Below are positions 36,060-44,367 of a stretch of 63,515 bases of DNA, piece by piece; the stretch's first letter is position 1, and every line of letters begins with the position of its first letter. Source of the stretch: Akkermansiaceae bacterium (lineage in GTDB: Bacteria > Verrucomicrobiota > Verrucomicrobiia > Verrucomicrobiales > DEV007); the NCBI GenBank assembly GCA_024233085.1, contig JACKQC010000024.1, positions 1 through 63,515 on the forward strand, in the 5' to 3' direction. The notes beneath the pieces were generated by a model. That model was not told the origin of the DNA. It saw nothing but the letters and a program-made list of their open reading frames with translations, and did no database searches. The translations under genes were made by a program, and so were the position numbers.

Positions 36060-38807
36060 ATGATTTTGGAGTCATTCGCGATCGAAGAAATCGGGCATCG
36101 AACCCAACGCCAGCTTTCCTCCGCTTTGAAACGTCCGCCTCTCCGTCGCTTTCTTTCCCTGGCCGTCGCGATCGCGTTGCCGGCTTCCGGTTTTTCCCAG
36201 GACAAACGGCACCTCGCGCTCGAGGCGCCCTGGGCCTCGTTTGTCGAAAAGGATTTTCCCTTCTTCGGTCACGCGCTGGACGCGCGGAAACTCGGCGGCG
36301 GCTGGCCGGCGGACAATCTCACTCCCCGGGGCGTCATTCTCGACCTCGGCGAGGGAGTGCACGCCTGCTTCGACACGGACATGGTGCGCCTGGCGCTGGT
36401 GTGGCGCGAGACGGGCGACGGCGAATGGCTTACGATGACGAGCATGGCGGCCGGGAGTTACCGGCTGCCGCAGCAGAAGGCCTCCGCCGGCCAGGACAAT
36501 CTGCCGGTCGCCCTTGGCACGCCCCTGCTGGCCAACGGGCTGTATCCCGGTTGGTTCGCCGGGGACGCCGAACCGTCGCTCGGCGACCCCCGCGACCGGG
36601 GCACGGCGCAGGAGGGCGAGCTGGGGCTGGGTCCGCTGCCGGCGGAGTGGGCGCGCTGGACCGGACTGCGGATGGAGGGCGGCGGCGTGCGGCTCGAATA
36701 CGAGGTCGCGGGCACGCCGATCTCGGAGCGCCTGACTTACCGGGAAAGGGACGGCGGTCTGATCCGCGAACTGCGAATCGGTCCCCACAACCAGCCGCTG
36801 AAAACGGTCACCGGCCGCGCGGTGGACGGGAAACCGGCGATCGCGACGTTTCCGCCGTCGGATTCGGAGAAAACGCTCCTCATCACCCACAACGGCGCGA
36901 AGGTCTCGCCCGGCGAATCGCCCCGGACCGCGCCGACTCCGCGCTGGACGAAGGCTTTGACGACTTCCGCGAAGCCGCTTCCGGCGCCTTCGCCCTTCGC
37001 CCTGGTGGAGATCGACCAGCCGACCGACAATCCCTGGAAACGGAGCCTGCGGCTTTCGGGGTTCGACTTTTTCGACGACGGACGCGCGGCGCTCTGCACT
37101 TTCGACGGCGATGTCTGGATCGCGAAAAATCTGACCGACAAACTGGATCGCGTCGAATGGAGGCGGGTCGCCTCGGGGCTTCACGAACCGATGGGGCTCA
37201 CGATCGTGGACGGCCGGATTTACACCTCGGGCCGCAACGGGGTGATGCGGCTCCATGACGAGGACGGCGACGGGGAGATCGACCACTACGAGGTCTTCTG
37301 CAATCGCGTGCCGCAGACGGCGGAGACGCGGGAGTTCGCCATGGACATTTACGCGAAACCGGGCGGCGGATTTTACATCGCGAAAGGGGGCCAGATCGGC
37401 ACGACCTGGGGAAAATACAACGGCACCATCATCGAGATCGAGGCGGACGGGAAATCCTTCGAGCGGATCGGCTTCGGGCTGCGGCAGCCCTACATCGGCG
37501 TCGATCCGCTGACGGGCATGGTAACCTCCAGCGATCAGCAGGGAAACTGGGTGCCGGCGACGCCGATCCACGTGGTGTCGAAGGGCGATTACTTCGGTTT
37601 TCGGCCCGAGCCGCTGAAGGACAAGGCCGTTCATCCCAAGGAAATCACCGAACCGCCGGTCTGGATCCCGCATTTCATCAACTCCAGTGGCGCGAGCCAG
37701 GTGTGGCTGCGCGACGCGAGCATGGGTCCGCTGAACGATTCGCTGATCCATATCGGGTTCAACCGGCCGGAAATCTTCAAAATCTACTTCGACGAATCGG
37801 GTGCGAAGCGGCAGGGGGCGGTGGCGCCGGTGCTGAGCGGTTTTCCCTCGGGTCTGCTTAAGGGCCGCGTCAATCCGCTCGACGGCTCGCTCTGGCTGGC
37901 GGGGCTGAAGATCTGGGGCACGCCGGCGGAGCAGATCACGGGTCTCTACCGGGTGCGCCACACGGACGGGCCATGCTGGATTCCGACGGACATCCGCTCC
38001 AGCGACCGGGGCGTGCTGCTGCGATTCGCCCAGGAGGTGGATCCGGCCATCGCGACGAGTCTCGCCAGCTACACGGTGGATCGGTGGAATTACCTCCGCA
38101 CCCACAACTACGGCTCGGGCAATTACAAACTCGACGGCTCGCCGGGCCAGGAATCGTTGCCGGTGGCCAACGCCTACGTTTCGCGGGACAAGCGCGCGGT
38201 CTTTCTCGGCATCCCGAACATGCGGCCGGTTCACTCGATGCGGGTCACATACCGGGTGCCCGATCCCACCGGGCGGATTCCGCCGACAGAGGCGATTCAG
38301 CACGCCTACCTGACGATTCACCAGAACAACCCCATCGACCTGGAGCGCGAGGGATTCGGCGATCAGAAAATCGACCTGACCCTGAAGGCCGGGGCGAATC
38401 TCACCATGGCGGCGCCGGACCCCTCCATCGAAATCGGGCAACAGGTATATCAGACCTACGGCTGCATCGCCTGCCACACCGTGGACGGCACCACCGGACC
38501 GGGCCTGCCCATCGGTGACGCGGCCGACGCGATTGACCAGGCCAAAGTCGTCGTCGGCCCGACCTGGCTCGGCCTTTGGGGATCGAAAAAACGCTTTACC
38601 GACGGTTCCGAACTCAAGGCGGTCGACGAGACCTACCTTCGCGAATCGATCGTCGATCCGGCCCGTCGCGTGCAGGAGGGCTTCGACCAGGCGAAGACCG
38701 GGGTCGGCATGCCGTCCTATCTCGGCGTCCTGAAGGATCACGAGATCGACTCGGTGATCCTTTACATCAAATCTCTCGCGAAGAAGCCCGCGAAGAAGAA
38801 GAAATAG
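36060..38807 (+). CDS. PVC-type DUF6797 / membrane-bound dehydrogenase with C-terminal cytochrome c domain
   Basis: A 915-residue exported protein. The N-terminus is a signal (about residues 25-45), followed by a DUF6797-like region (YPGWFAGD, SERLTYRERDGG). A glucose/sorbosone-dehydrogenase-like propeller then follows (GLHEPMGLTIVDGRIY near 375, RQPYIGVDPLTGM near 475). The C-terminal about 120 residues form a c-type cytochrome with haem site CIACH near residue 805 and a distal GMPSYLGVL Met. It probably oxidises a sugar and passes electrons to the haem. The last 41 bp overlap the 3' end of the convergent GT87 gene. Confidence 0.82.
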   Translation: MILESFAIEEIGHRTQRQLSSALKRPPLRRFLSLAVAIALPASGFSQDKRHLALEAPWASFVEKDFPFFGHALDARKLGGGWPADNLTPRGVILDLGEGVHACFDTDMVRLALVWRETGDGEWLTMTSMAAGSYRLPQQKASAGQDNLPVALGTPLLANGLYPGWFAGDAEPSLGDPRDRGTAQEGELGLGPLPAEWARWTGLRMEGGGVRLEYEVAGTPISERLTYRERDGGLIRELRIGPHNQPLKTVTGRAVDGKPAIATFPPSDSEKTLLITHNGAKVSPGESPRTAPTPRWTKALTTSAKPLPAPSPFALVEIDQPTDNPWKRSLRLSGFDFFDDGRAALCTFDGDVWIAKNLTDKLDRVEWRRVASGLHEPMGLTIVDGRIYTSGRNGVMRLHDEDGDGEIDHYEVFCNRVPQTAETREFAMDIYAKPGGGFYIAKGGQIGTTWGKYNGTIIEIEADGKSFERIGFGLRQPYIGVDPLTGMVTSSDQQGNWVPATPIHVVSKGDYFGFRPEPLKDKAVHPKEITEPPVWIPHFINSSGASQVWLRDASMGPLNDSLIHIGFNRPEIFKIYFDESGAKRQGAVAPVLSGFPSGLLKGRVNPLDGSLWLAGLKIWGTPAEQITGLYRVRHTDGPCWIPTDIRSSDRGVLLRFAQEVDPAIATSLASYTVDRWNYLRTHNYGSGNYKLDGSPGQESLPVANAYVSRDKRAVFLGIPNMRPVHSMRVTYRVPDPTGRIPPTEAIQHAYLTIHQNNPIDLEREGFGDQKIDLTLKAGANLTMAAPDPSIEIGQQVYQTYGCIACHTVDGTTGPGLPIGDAADAIDQAKVVVGPTWLGLWGSKKRFTDGSELKAVDETYLRESIVDPARRVQEGFDQAKTGVGMPSYLGVLKDHEIDSVILYIKSLAKKPAKKKK

Positions 38808-40164
38808 GCGCGTCCGGCGCGGGAGCGATGTCCGGCCCCTCGATCCGCGCGGGAGCCGAACGGTCGCGCTTTTTCCCGATACCGTGGTGCGACGCGGTCG
38901 GAACGGGCGAGGCCTCTCCGAGCGTCAGGCGCCCGACCAGCCAGAGGCAGGCGAGCCAGTGCAGCAGCGCGATGGCGTTGAGGCCCAGGATTCCCGGCGC
39001 CGCCCAGATGCCGTTGACGGCGTCGATGGGCTCAAAGTAGAGCCGCTCCAGCACCCGCGCGCCATACCAGTTCAGCGCGATCGTGGCCGCGAGCGGAAAA
39101 CACGCGTCGCGCGGCACCGATCGTGTCGCCACCCAGGCCGCCGCGAGTCCCAACGCGACGAAGTCATAACGCAGATGGAAACCTGCCAGCGTCGCCGGTA
39201 CCGCCAGGATCGCCAGCACCTCGAGGTCGTCCGCCTTGCGACTGCGCCGGTCCCGTTTTGCCGCCAGCCACACCGCCGCGCCCAGCCAGCCCACGCTCAG
39301 CCCGAGGCCGGCCAGGCCGGACTCCGGTAAAATCAAGCGCCCCAGCGAGAGCGTGTCCCACACATCCGATCGGATGCCCGACACCTCCAGCGCCAGACGG
39401 GCGGACTCGGCGTAGTCACGGAGGTAGGTAAGCGGCGGCGTTCCCGTCCAGGCACAAGCCAGAGCGAACAGGCCCGCGTGCAGGGTCAGCGCCGCGGCCG
39501 GTTCCCGCCAGCGCCCCTTGCGAAACAGAAAGGCGATCGAAAGCGGCACCGTCACCGTGAACTTGAACCATGACACCGCGATTAGAAGGGCCGACAGCCA
39601 CCAGCGCCTCTCCCGCCTGCCCGCGATCCAGGCCCCCAAAAAGGCGCAGAGGGCAAACAACGTGTGCTGCCCGGCCGCGATCTGGTCGCGCGCCGGCGCC
39701 GAACACAGCATCGCCAACGCCGCCAGCAGACCGATTCGCCGCTCCCGGGAACCGGGCGGGCCAGCCAAAACCGCGATCGAGATCGCGACGCCCCCCGCGC
39801 AGAGGAGATTGAGCACGGCCCAGGCGACCTTGGCGTTGCCCCACTCCACCGCGCCGAAGGGCGCCAGAAACACGTAGCCGGTCAGCGGATAGTTCGGCAG
39901 GGCGTTGTTCTCGGTCGCGCTGGTGATCCGTTCGCGGTGGGCGTGATCGATGAATTCACGGTAGGGATTCGAGCCGGTCACCAACACGCTCGCCGGACGC
40001 CATTGGAAATCGTCGCTCCGATCCGCCCGCAGCGCGTTTGTGAACCCCTTGCCCATCGACAAGGCCGCCGCGGCGATCATCGCTCCCAGAAAAACGGTGC
40101 CCAAGCGCCGCCGAAAGGATTCGGAACGAAAAACGGCCGCTGAAATGGAAGGGAAACGACGCAA
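38767..40164 (-). CDS. GT87-family (DUF2029) membrane glycosyltransferase
   Basis: A 465-residue polytopic membrane protein with about ten helices. The pattern of GT87 mannosyltransferases is seen: DFQWRPASVLVTGSNPYREF near residue 52 (periplasmic loop bearing acidic residues), then NYPLTGYVFLAPFG, and GQHTLFALCAFLGAWIAGR. Such enzymes add sugars to lipid-linked carriers from polyprenyl-phosphate donors. The C-terminal about 60 residues are a soluble Ser/Arg/Pro-rich tail. It overlaps the dehydrogenase 3' end by 41 bp. Confidence 0.75.
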   Translation of the reverse strand: MRRFPSISAAVFRSESFRRRLGTVFLGAMIAAAALSMGKGFTNALRADRSDDFQWRPASVLVTGSNPYREFIDHAHRERITSATENNALPNYPLTGYVFLAPFGAVEWGNAKVAWAVLNLLCAGGVAISIAVLAGPPGSRERRIGLLAALAMLCSAPARDQIAAGQHTLFALCAFLGAWIAGRRERRWWLSALLIAVSWFKFTVTVPLSIAFLFRKGRWREPAAALTLHAGLFALACAWTGTPPLTYLRDYAESARLALEVSGIRSDVWDTLSLGRLILPESGLAGLGLSVGWLGAAVWLAAKRDRRSRKADDLEVLAILAVPATLAGFHLRYDFVALGLAAAWVATRSVPRDACFPLAATIALNWYGARVLERLYFEPIDAVNGIWAAPGILGLNAIALLHWLACLWLVGRLTLGEASPVPTASHHGIGKKRDRSAPARIEGPDIAPAPDAPISSSSRASSREI

Positions 40165-40433
40165 GACCTCTTATAATGATGAATTCGTTATGAATTTTAC
40201 AGTATTTTTAATTATTTTCGATACAATTTCAAAAAGGGCGAGAGATTCTCGATTCGGATCGATTCAGGAGAAAATTCCAGCGCCGCAACCGGCCTGTTTT
40301 TCAATCGATCGCGCCTTCCATTCCATGCGCCTTGCCAAAGCCGAAAAAGGCTCGCGCCGAACGTCCGCCATGATGCCGACGCACCCCCGGAAAAAAAATC
40401 GCTTGCCTGTTTTCAGCTTTCCTGCTTTCATGT

Positions 40434-40459
40434 TCTCAATTGAGAATGAGTCTCAATTC
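40434..40459 (+). promoter_or_regulatory. Fur-like palindromic operator
   Basis: TGAGAATGAGTCTCA at 40441-40455 matches the 7-1-7 pattern of ferric uptake regulator boxes (TGATAAT-N-ATTATCA) with few mismatches. It is part of overlapping TCTCAATTGAGA / AATTGAGAAT...CTCAATT symmetry. It lies 50 bp before the ATG at 40506. The remainder of the 340-bp gap (40165-40505) is AT-rich with no gene. Confidence 0.5.
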
Positions 40460-40505
40460 CGAAATCGCAAACAATCTCCCTTCTACATCCAAAAACATTC
40501 AACCG

Positions 40506-41264
40506 ATGAAATCGCTCCACCTCATCTCCTCCATCCGAAACGCCGGACCCGCCGTCGCTCTCGCCGCGACTCTTCTCTCCGCTCCCTTCGCCACCAACGC
40601 CTCGGAACGGCGTTTCGTTTACAGCTACGAAGCTCAAAGCTATGTGCCGGGCAGCGTCGAACTCGAAAACTGGGTCACCTGGCAGGACCGCGACGGTGGC
40701 GACCGCTTCGATTTTCGGCACGAAATCGAGTGGGGCGTCTCCGAACGCCTCCAGATCGGATTTTATTTCGTCGACTGGCGCCACACCGAGGGAGCCGAGA
40801 CCGAGTATCACGACACCGCCATCGAGGCGATCTACAACCTCACCAATCCCAACACGGACTGGATCGGTTCGTCACTCTATGGCGAGGTGAAATTCGCCCA
40901 CGAATTCCTCGAACTTGAGGGCAAGGTCATCCTCCAGAAAAATTGGGGACCGGTCTCGCTGGTGTACAACGCCACCCTCGAAGCCGAGTGGGAAGAGGAC
41001 GGCCTCGAAGAAACCAAGGGCGAAATCGAACAGACCCTCGGCCTGTCCTACATGGTTTCTCCGAAACTGTCCCTCGGCGTCGAGACGCTGACCGCCGTCG
41101 AATTCGAAGACTGGGGCGGCGCGGGCGATCACGCCCTCTATCTCGGTCCGAACGCCTCGCTGCGTCTCGAGCGCCAATGGTTCACCGCCGCCGCGCTTTG
41201 GGAACTTACGGGCACCGAGGAACCCGATTTCCAGCTCCGGGCCATCTGGGGCATCCACTTCTGA
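40506..41264 (+). CDS. predicted outer-membrane beta-barrel protein
   Basis: A 252-residue protein with a signal peptide ending around residue 35 (FATNASERR). It is rich in aromatic amphipathic strands (RFVYSYEAQSYVPGSVELENW, RLQIGFYFVDWRH, VKFAHEFLELEGKVILQKNW, LSLGVETLTAVEFEDW) and ends in Phe (AIWGIHF), the barrel C-terminal signature. No family was recognised with confidence. A Fur-like box upstream suggests iron-responsive expression, and the next gene encodes a haem lipoprotein, so a role in iron or copper handling is possible but inferred. Confidence 0.68.
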   Translation: MKSLHLISSIRNAGPAVALAATLLSAPFATNASERRFVYSYEAQSYVPGSVELENWVTWQDRDGGDRFDFRHEIEWGVSERLQIGFYFVDWRHTEGAETEYHDTAIEAIYNLTNPNTDWIGSSLYGEVKFAHEFLELEGKVILQKNWGPVSLVYNATLEAEWEEDGLEETKGEIEQTLGLSYMVSPKLSLGVETLTAVEFEDWGGAGDHALYLGPNASLRLERQWFTAAALWELTGTEEPDFQLRAIWGIHF

Positions 41265-41301
41265 GCGGGTGACGCGCGGCCTACCGGGCAATGCTATGCC
41301 A

Positions 41302-41655
41302 ATGAAGCGGATTCTCAGCCATATCCTCCGGAGCTTGCCGGCTTTCCCGGCCGGCGCCGCCGGACTCGCCCTGATTTTCCTTGCCGGTTGTGAAACGACC
41401 CCGGGCGGGTCCGGCGCCGCTTCCCCGGCGGCGCCGGCCCGCGCGGGAGTTTCCGGCTCCTCCCCGTCGATCGCGGAGGGACGCCGACTTTACTACGGCC
41501 GCTGCACCTCCTGCCACGCCCCGGAGCCCGTCAACGGCTACACCCGCGCCGAATGGCGCTCCGAGGTGTCCCACATGCGCAAGCGGGCCAAGCTCACGAC
41601 CGCCGAGGAGGCCGCCCTGCTCGCCTTCCTGATGGCGAACGCGCTCGACGCCTGA
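41302..41655 (+). CDS. c-type cytochrome lipoprotein
   Basis: A 117-residue protein. The N-terminus is a lipoprotein signal (LPAFPAGAAGLALIFLAGC). After a Gly/Ala/Pro linker comes a small cytochrome c domain with a covalent haem site CTSCH (YYGRCTSCHAPEP). HMRKRAK provides the likely distal Met. Electron carrier at the envelope surface; the partner is not evident. It begins 37 bp after the barrel gene, so co-transcription is likely. The ATG at 41302 is preferred over 41296 (MPMKR); the choice changes two residues. Confidence 0.75.
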   Translation: MKRILSHILRSLPAFPAGAAGLALIFLAGCETTPGGSGAASPAAPARAGVSGSSPSIAEGRRLYYGRCTSCHAPEPVNGYTRAEWRSEVSHMRKRAKLTTAEEAALLAFLMANALDA

Positions 41656-41715
41656 TCCGGGGTTTCCCGCGATTGCCTTCGCGGCCCGCCTTCGGCAGAC
41701 TGGCCTCGTCCGACG

Positions 41716-42249
41716 ATGACCGAGTCCGCCTTTCCCCCCTTCGTTCGCGACGCTGGCGAAGCCGACATCCCGGCGATCCGCGCCCTCGCCGACCGCACCT
41801 GGCGCGCCTGCTATCCCGGCATCATCAGCCACGAGCAGATCGATTACATGCTCGCGCGGATGTATGCGCCGGAGAAAATCGCCGCCGAAATGCTTCGGCA
41901 CGAGGCGGTTTACCTGCTCGTTTCCCCCGCCAACTCCCCCGGGGGAGAGCCCGCCGGATTCGCCGCCTTCGGTCCCGGCGAGGAACCCGGCGCGGTCCTT
42001 CTCCACAAACTCTACATCGACCCCGCCCATCAGCGCCGGGGGCTGGGTCGCCATTTGCTCGCCGAAATCGAAACCCGCGCCCGCGCCCGCGCCGCCGAAC
42101 GCATCGTCTTGCGCGTCAACCGCCACAACCGCCACGCCATCGCCGCCTATCTCCGAGCCGGTTTCCGCGTCGACCGCGACGACCGCGCCGACATCGGCGG
42201 CGGCTTTGCGATGGATGACCACATCATGATCAAAGCGATCGGCGGATAG
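41716..42249 (+). CDS. GNAT family N-acetyltransferase
   Basis: A 177-residue acetyl-CoA-dependent acetyltransferase. Motif A is clear: LHKLYIDPAHQRRGLGRHLLAEIE (Q-x-x-G-x-G/A near residue 105), followed by VLRVNRHNRHAIAAYLRAGF (motif B). The N-terminus (VRDAGEADIPAIRALADRTW) is the usual start. The acceptor could be an amino group of a metabolite, peptide or ribosomal protein; it cannot be told from sequence. It sits 60 bp after the cytochrome gene. Confidence 0.85.
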   Translation: MTESAFPPFVRDAGEADIPAIRALADRTWRACYPGIISHEQIDYMLARMYAPEKIAAEMLRHEAVYLLVSPANSPGGEPAGFAAFGPGEEPGAVLLHKLYIDPAHQRRGLGRHLLAEIETRARARAAERIVLRVNRHNRHAIAAYLRAGFRVDRDDRADIGGGFAMDDHIMIKAIGG

Positions 42250-42412
42250 GGATCGGGGACAGAGGAAGAAGAATCAACAAGAAGGCTGAAGCCACGCGCA
42301 ATCCCCCGCCTCCAATTCCCGTGTCATCCCCATTCCTCCTTACATTTTCCTTACAAACCTTTTACCGCCCCCTGACAACCGCGCGCCCGCTTCGTGCGAC
42401 TTTTGGGGCGCT

Positions 42413-43801
42413 ATGAAAAACCAAACCAACCCACTCTCCCTCCCCGTGCTCCTCGCCGCGGCGCTGGCCATCGCCGGCGGCGCGACCCGCGCGGTCCCCC
42501 CGAAGAGCGACGACCTCGCCGCCGAGAAAACCGCCGCGCCCGTCAAGCTCAGCACCCGCCTCGACCGCCCGTTGATCCACCGGCCCGGCGGCGAACAGGA
42601 AGTCGTCATCCAGATCGGCGTCGAGGGCCTTCGGCTCGAAAAACCGCGCCGCCAGCCCCTCAATCTCGCCGTCGTGCTCGACCACAGCGGTTCCATGACC
42701 GGCCGCAAGCTCGAGCAGGCCAAACAGGCCGCTCAAATGCTGGTCGATCAGCTCGACCGCGACGACATTTTCTCCCTCGTCATCTACGACACCGAGGTGG
42801 AGGTCGTCATTCCCGCCCAGCCCGTGCGGGACCACCGCGCCGACTTCAAGCGCCGCATCGAGCGCGTCCAGCCCGCCGGCAGCACCGCCCTCTTTGCCGG
42901 TGTCGAAACCGGCGGCCGCCAGTTGGCCGAATTCTTCGACCGCGAGCGGGTCAATCGCGTCATTCTCCTCTCCGACGGCCTCGCCAATGTCGGTCCCAAG
43001 AGCAACCGCGAGATCGCGCAGCTCGGGCGCAAGCTCGCCGATGACGGCATGTCCGTCTCCACCATCGGCTTGGGCGACGACTACAACGAGGATCTCATGA
43101 CCGCCCTCGCCGAGGCCAGCGACGCCAACTACTACTACGTCGCCGATGTCGAGGAACTGCCCGGCGTTTTCGAGCGCGAGATCGGCGAATTGCAGGCCAT
43201 CGTCGCCCGCGACATCGTCATCGAGATCCGATTTCCCGACGGCGTTCGCCCGCTGAGCATTCTCGGCCGCTCCGGCGACTCCGTGGAGGGCCAGAGCGCC
43301 CGCCTCGCCTTCGGCACCCTGTCGAGCGAGCAAAACCGCGAAATTCTCGTTTCCTGTGCCGTCGATCCCGCGCGATTCGGGGACGACCGTTCCGCGTCCC
43401 TCGCCGGGATCGATCTGGCCTGGAAATCCGCCGACGGCCAAACGCGGAACCTCAGCCAGGCCGTGATGGCCGGTTTCACGAAGGACGAAAAACTCGCCGA
43501 GAAATCCCGCGATCTCGCCGTCGCCACCCAGGCCGAGATTTACCGCAACGCCGAAGCCACCGAGCGCGCCATCGCCTTCGCCGACGCCGGCAAGACCGAG
43601 GAGGCCAAGGCCGCCATCGGCGGCCAGATCGACCGCCTCCGCGCCGCGCAATCCGCCGCTCCCGCCCCGCAGCAGGAGTCGCTCGAGCGCGAGATCCGCG
43701 TTCTCGAGGAGAACCAGGACCGCATCGGCGAGGACAAGGCCAGCCGCAAAGCACTCCAATGGAATGTCTTCACCCGCAAGAATTCCAAGAGCACCGATTG
43801 A
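42413..43801 (+). CDS. secreted von Willebrand factor A domain protein
   Basis: A 462-residue protein with a signal peptide (NPLSLPVLLAAALAIAGGATRA). The vWA domain at about residues 80-270 has the MIDAS motif DHSGSM near 90, the Thr in STALFAG and the Asp in ILLSDGLANVG. The C-terminal 180 residues are beta-rich then helical. It is the first gene of a run in one direction leading to the kinase/regulator pair. It differs from the YfbK-type vWA protein at 9023 in having no anti-sigma head. Probably a periplasmic or surface binding module. Confidence 0.85.
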   Translation: MKNQTNPLSLPVLLAAALAIAGGATRAVPPKSDDLAAEKTAAPVKLSTRLDRPLIHRPGGEQEVVIQIGVEGLRLEKPRRQPLNLAVVLDHSGSMTGRKLEQAKQAAQMLVDQLDRDDIFSLVIYDTEVEVVIPAQPVRDHRADFKRRIERVQPAGSTALFAGVETGGRQLAEFFDRERVNRVILLSDGLANVGPKSNREIAQLGRKLADDGMSVSTIGLGDDYNEDLMTALAEASDANYYYVADVEELPGVFEREIGELQAIVARDIVIEIRFPDGVRPLSILGRSGDSVEGQSARLAFGTLSSEQNREILVSCAVDPARFGDDRSASLAGIDLAWKSADGQTRNLSQAVMAGFTKDEKLAEKSRDLAVATQAEIYRNAEATERAIAFADAGKTEEAKAAIGGQIDRLRAAQSAAPAPQQESLEREIRVLEENQDRIGEDKASRKALQWNVFTRKNSKSTD

Positions 43802-43881
43802 CCGACGACCCGCAAACGGTGGCCGGAAGGCCCCAAAGGCCGTATCTTGGGCGGGCGGAACGCGATTCCGCCCGCCTTTCC

Positions 43882-43944
43882 GACCCTACCCTGTTGACTC
43901 TCTCATCCAACCCTGTTGGGTCCGCCACCCAACCCTGTTGAGTC
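43882..43944. repeat. 22-bp-period palindrome array, locus 6 (3 copies)
   Basis: Copies gaccctaccctgttgactc (43882-43900), catccaaccctgttgggtc (43904-43922) and cacccaaccctgttgagtc (43926-43944). Both steps are exactly 22 bp and all have CCT in the same orientation. They lie between two genes transcribed in the same direction. Confidence 0.88.
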
Positions 43945-43962
43945 TTCCGCCATTTTTTCGCC

Positions 43963-44346
43963 ATGAAAAACCTGCGCCGCCTTCACCTTCTGCTTGGCTG
44001 CTTTTTCGCGCCGATGCTCCTCTACTATTGCGCCTCGGGCGCCTGGCAGACGCTCGGGTGGAACATCACGGTTCGCCCCTCCGACGGCGAGCCGGCGCAT
44101 CCCGCGCTTCGACAAGCGTCGGAGCCGCACATGCGCCAAACCTTCCCCGGCGGAAACCCGAAGCGCGACGCCTCGCCCGGATTTCGGAAACTCGCCGTCG
44201 CCATGTGCGCCGGCATTTTCCTGACGACGCTGCTTGGACTCGTTTTGGCGATCCGTTCCTTCCGCCCCCGATGGGCGGTGGCGGCCATCGTCGCCGCCGG
44301 TGTCGCCATTCCCGCCCTGTTGCTCTGGTCCGCGCTGAAGAGCTGA
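43963..44346 (+). CDS. small membrane protein, PepSY-associated-like
   Basis: A 127-residue protein with three hydrophobic stretches: residues 8-28 (LLLGCFFAPMLLYYCASGAW), 80-98 (MCAGIFLTTLLGLVLAIRSF) and 105-124. The opening RRLHLLLGCFFAPMLLYYCASGAW resembles the first helix of PepSY-TM proteins. No catalytic motif is visible. It precedes the histidine kinase gene by 21 bp and may belong to the same operon. Confidence 0.55.
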   Translation: MKNLRRLHLLLGCFFAPMLLYYCASGAWQTLGWNITVRPSDGEPAHPALRQASEPHMRQTFPGGNPKRDASPGFRKLAVAMCAGIFLTTLLGLVLAIRSFRPRWAVAAIVAAGVAIPALLLWSALKS

Positions 44347-44367
44347 CCCGCGAACTCTGTTTTCCGC

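Noticed and set aside
36072..38741. 889-codon antisense open frame across the dehydrogenase gene
   Set aside because: Arg-rich frame in the shadow of a gene with clear haem and propeller motifs.
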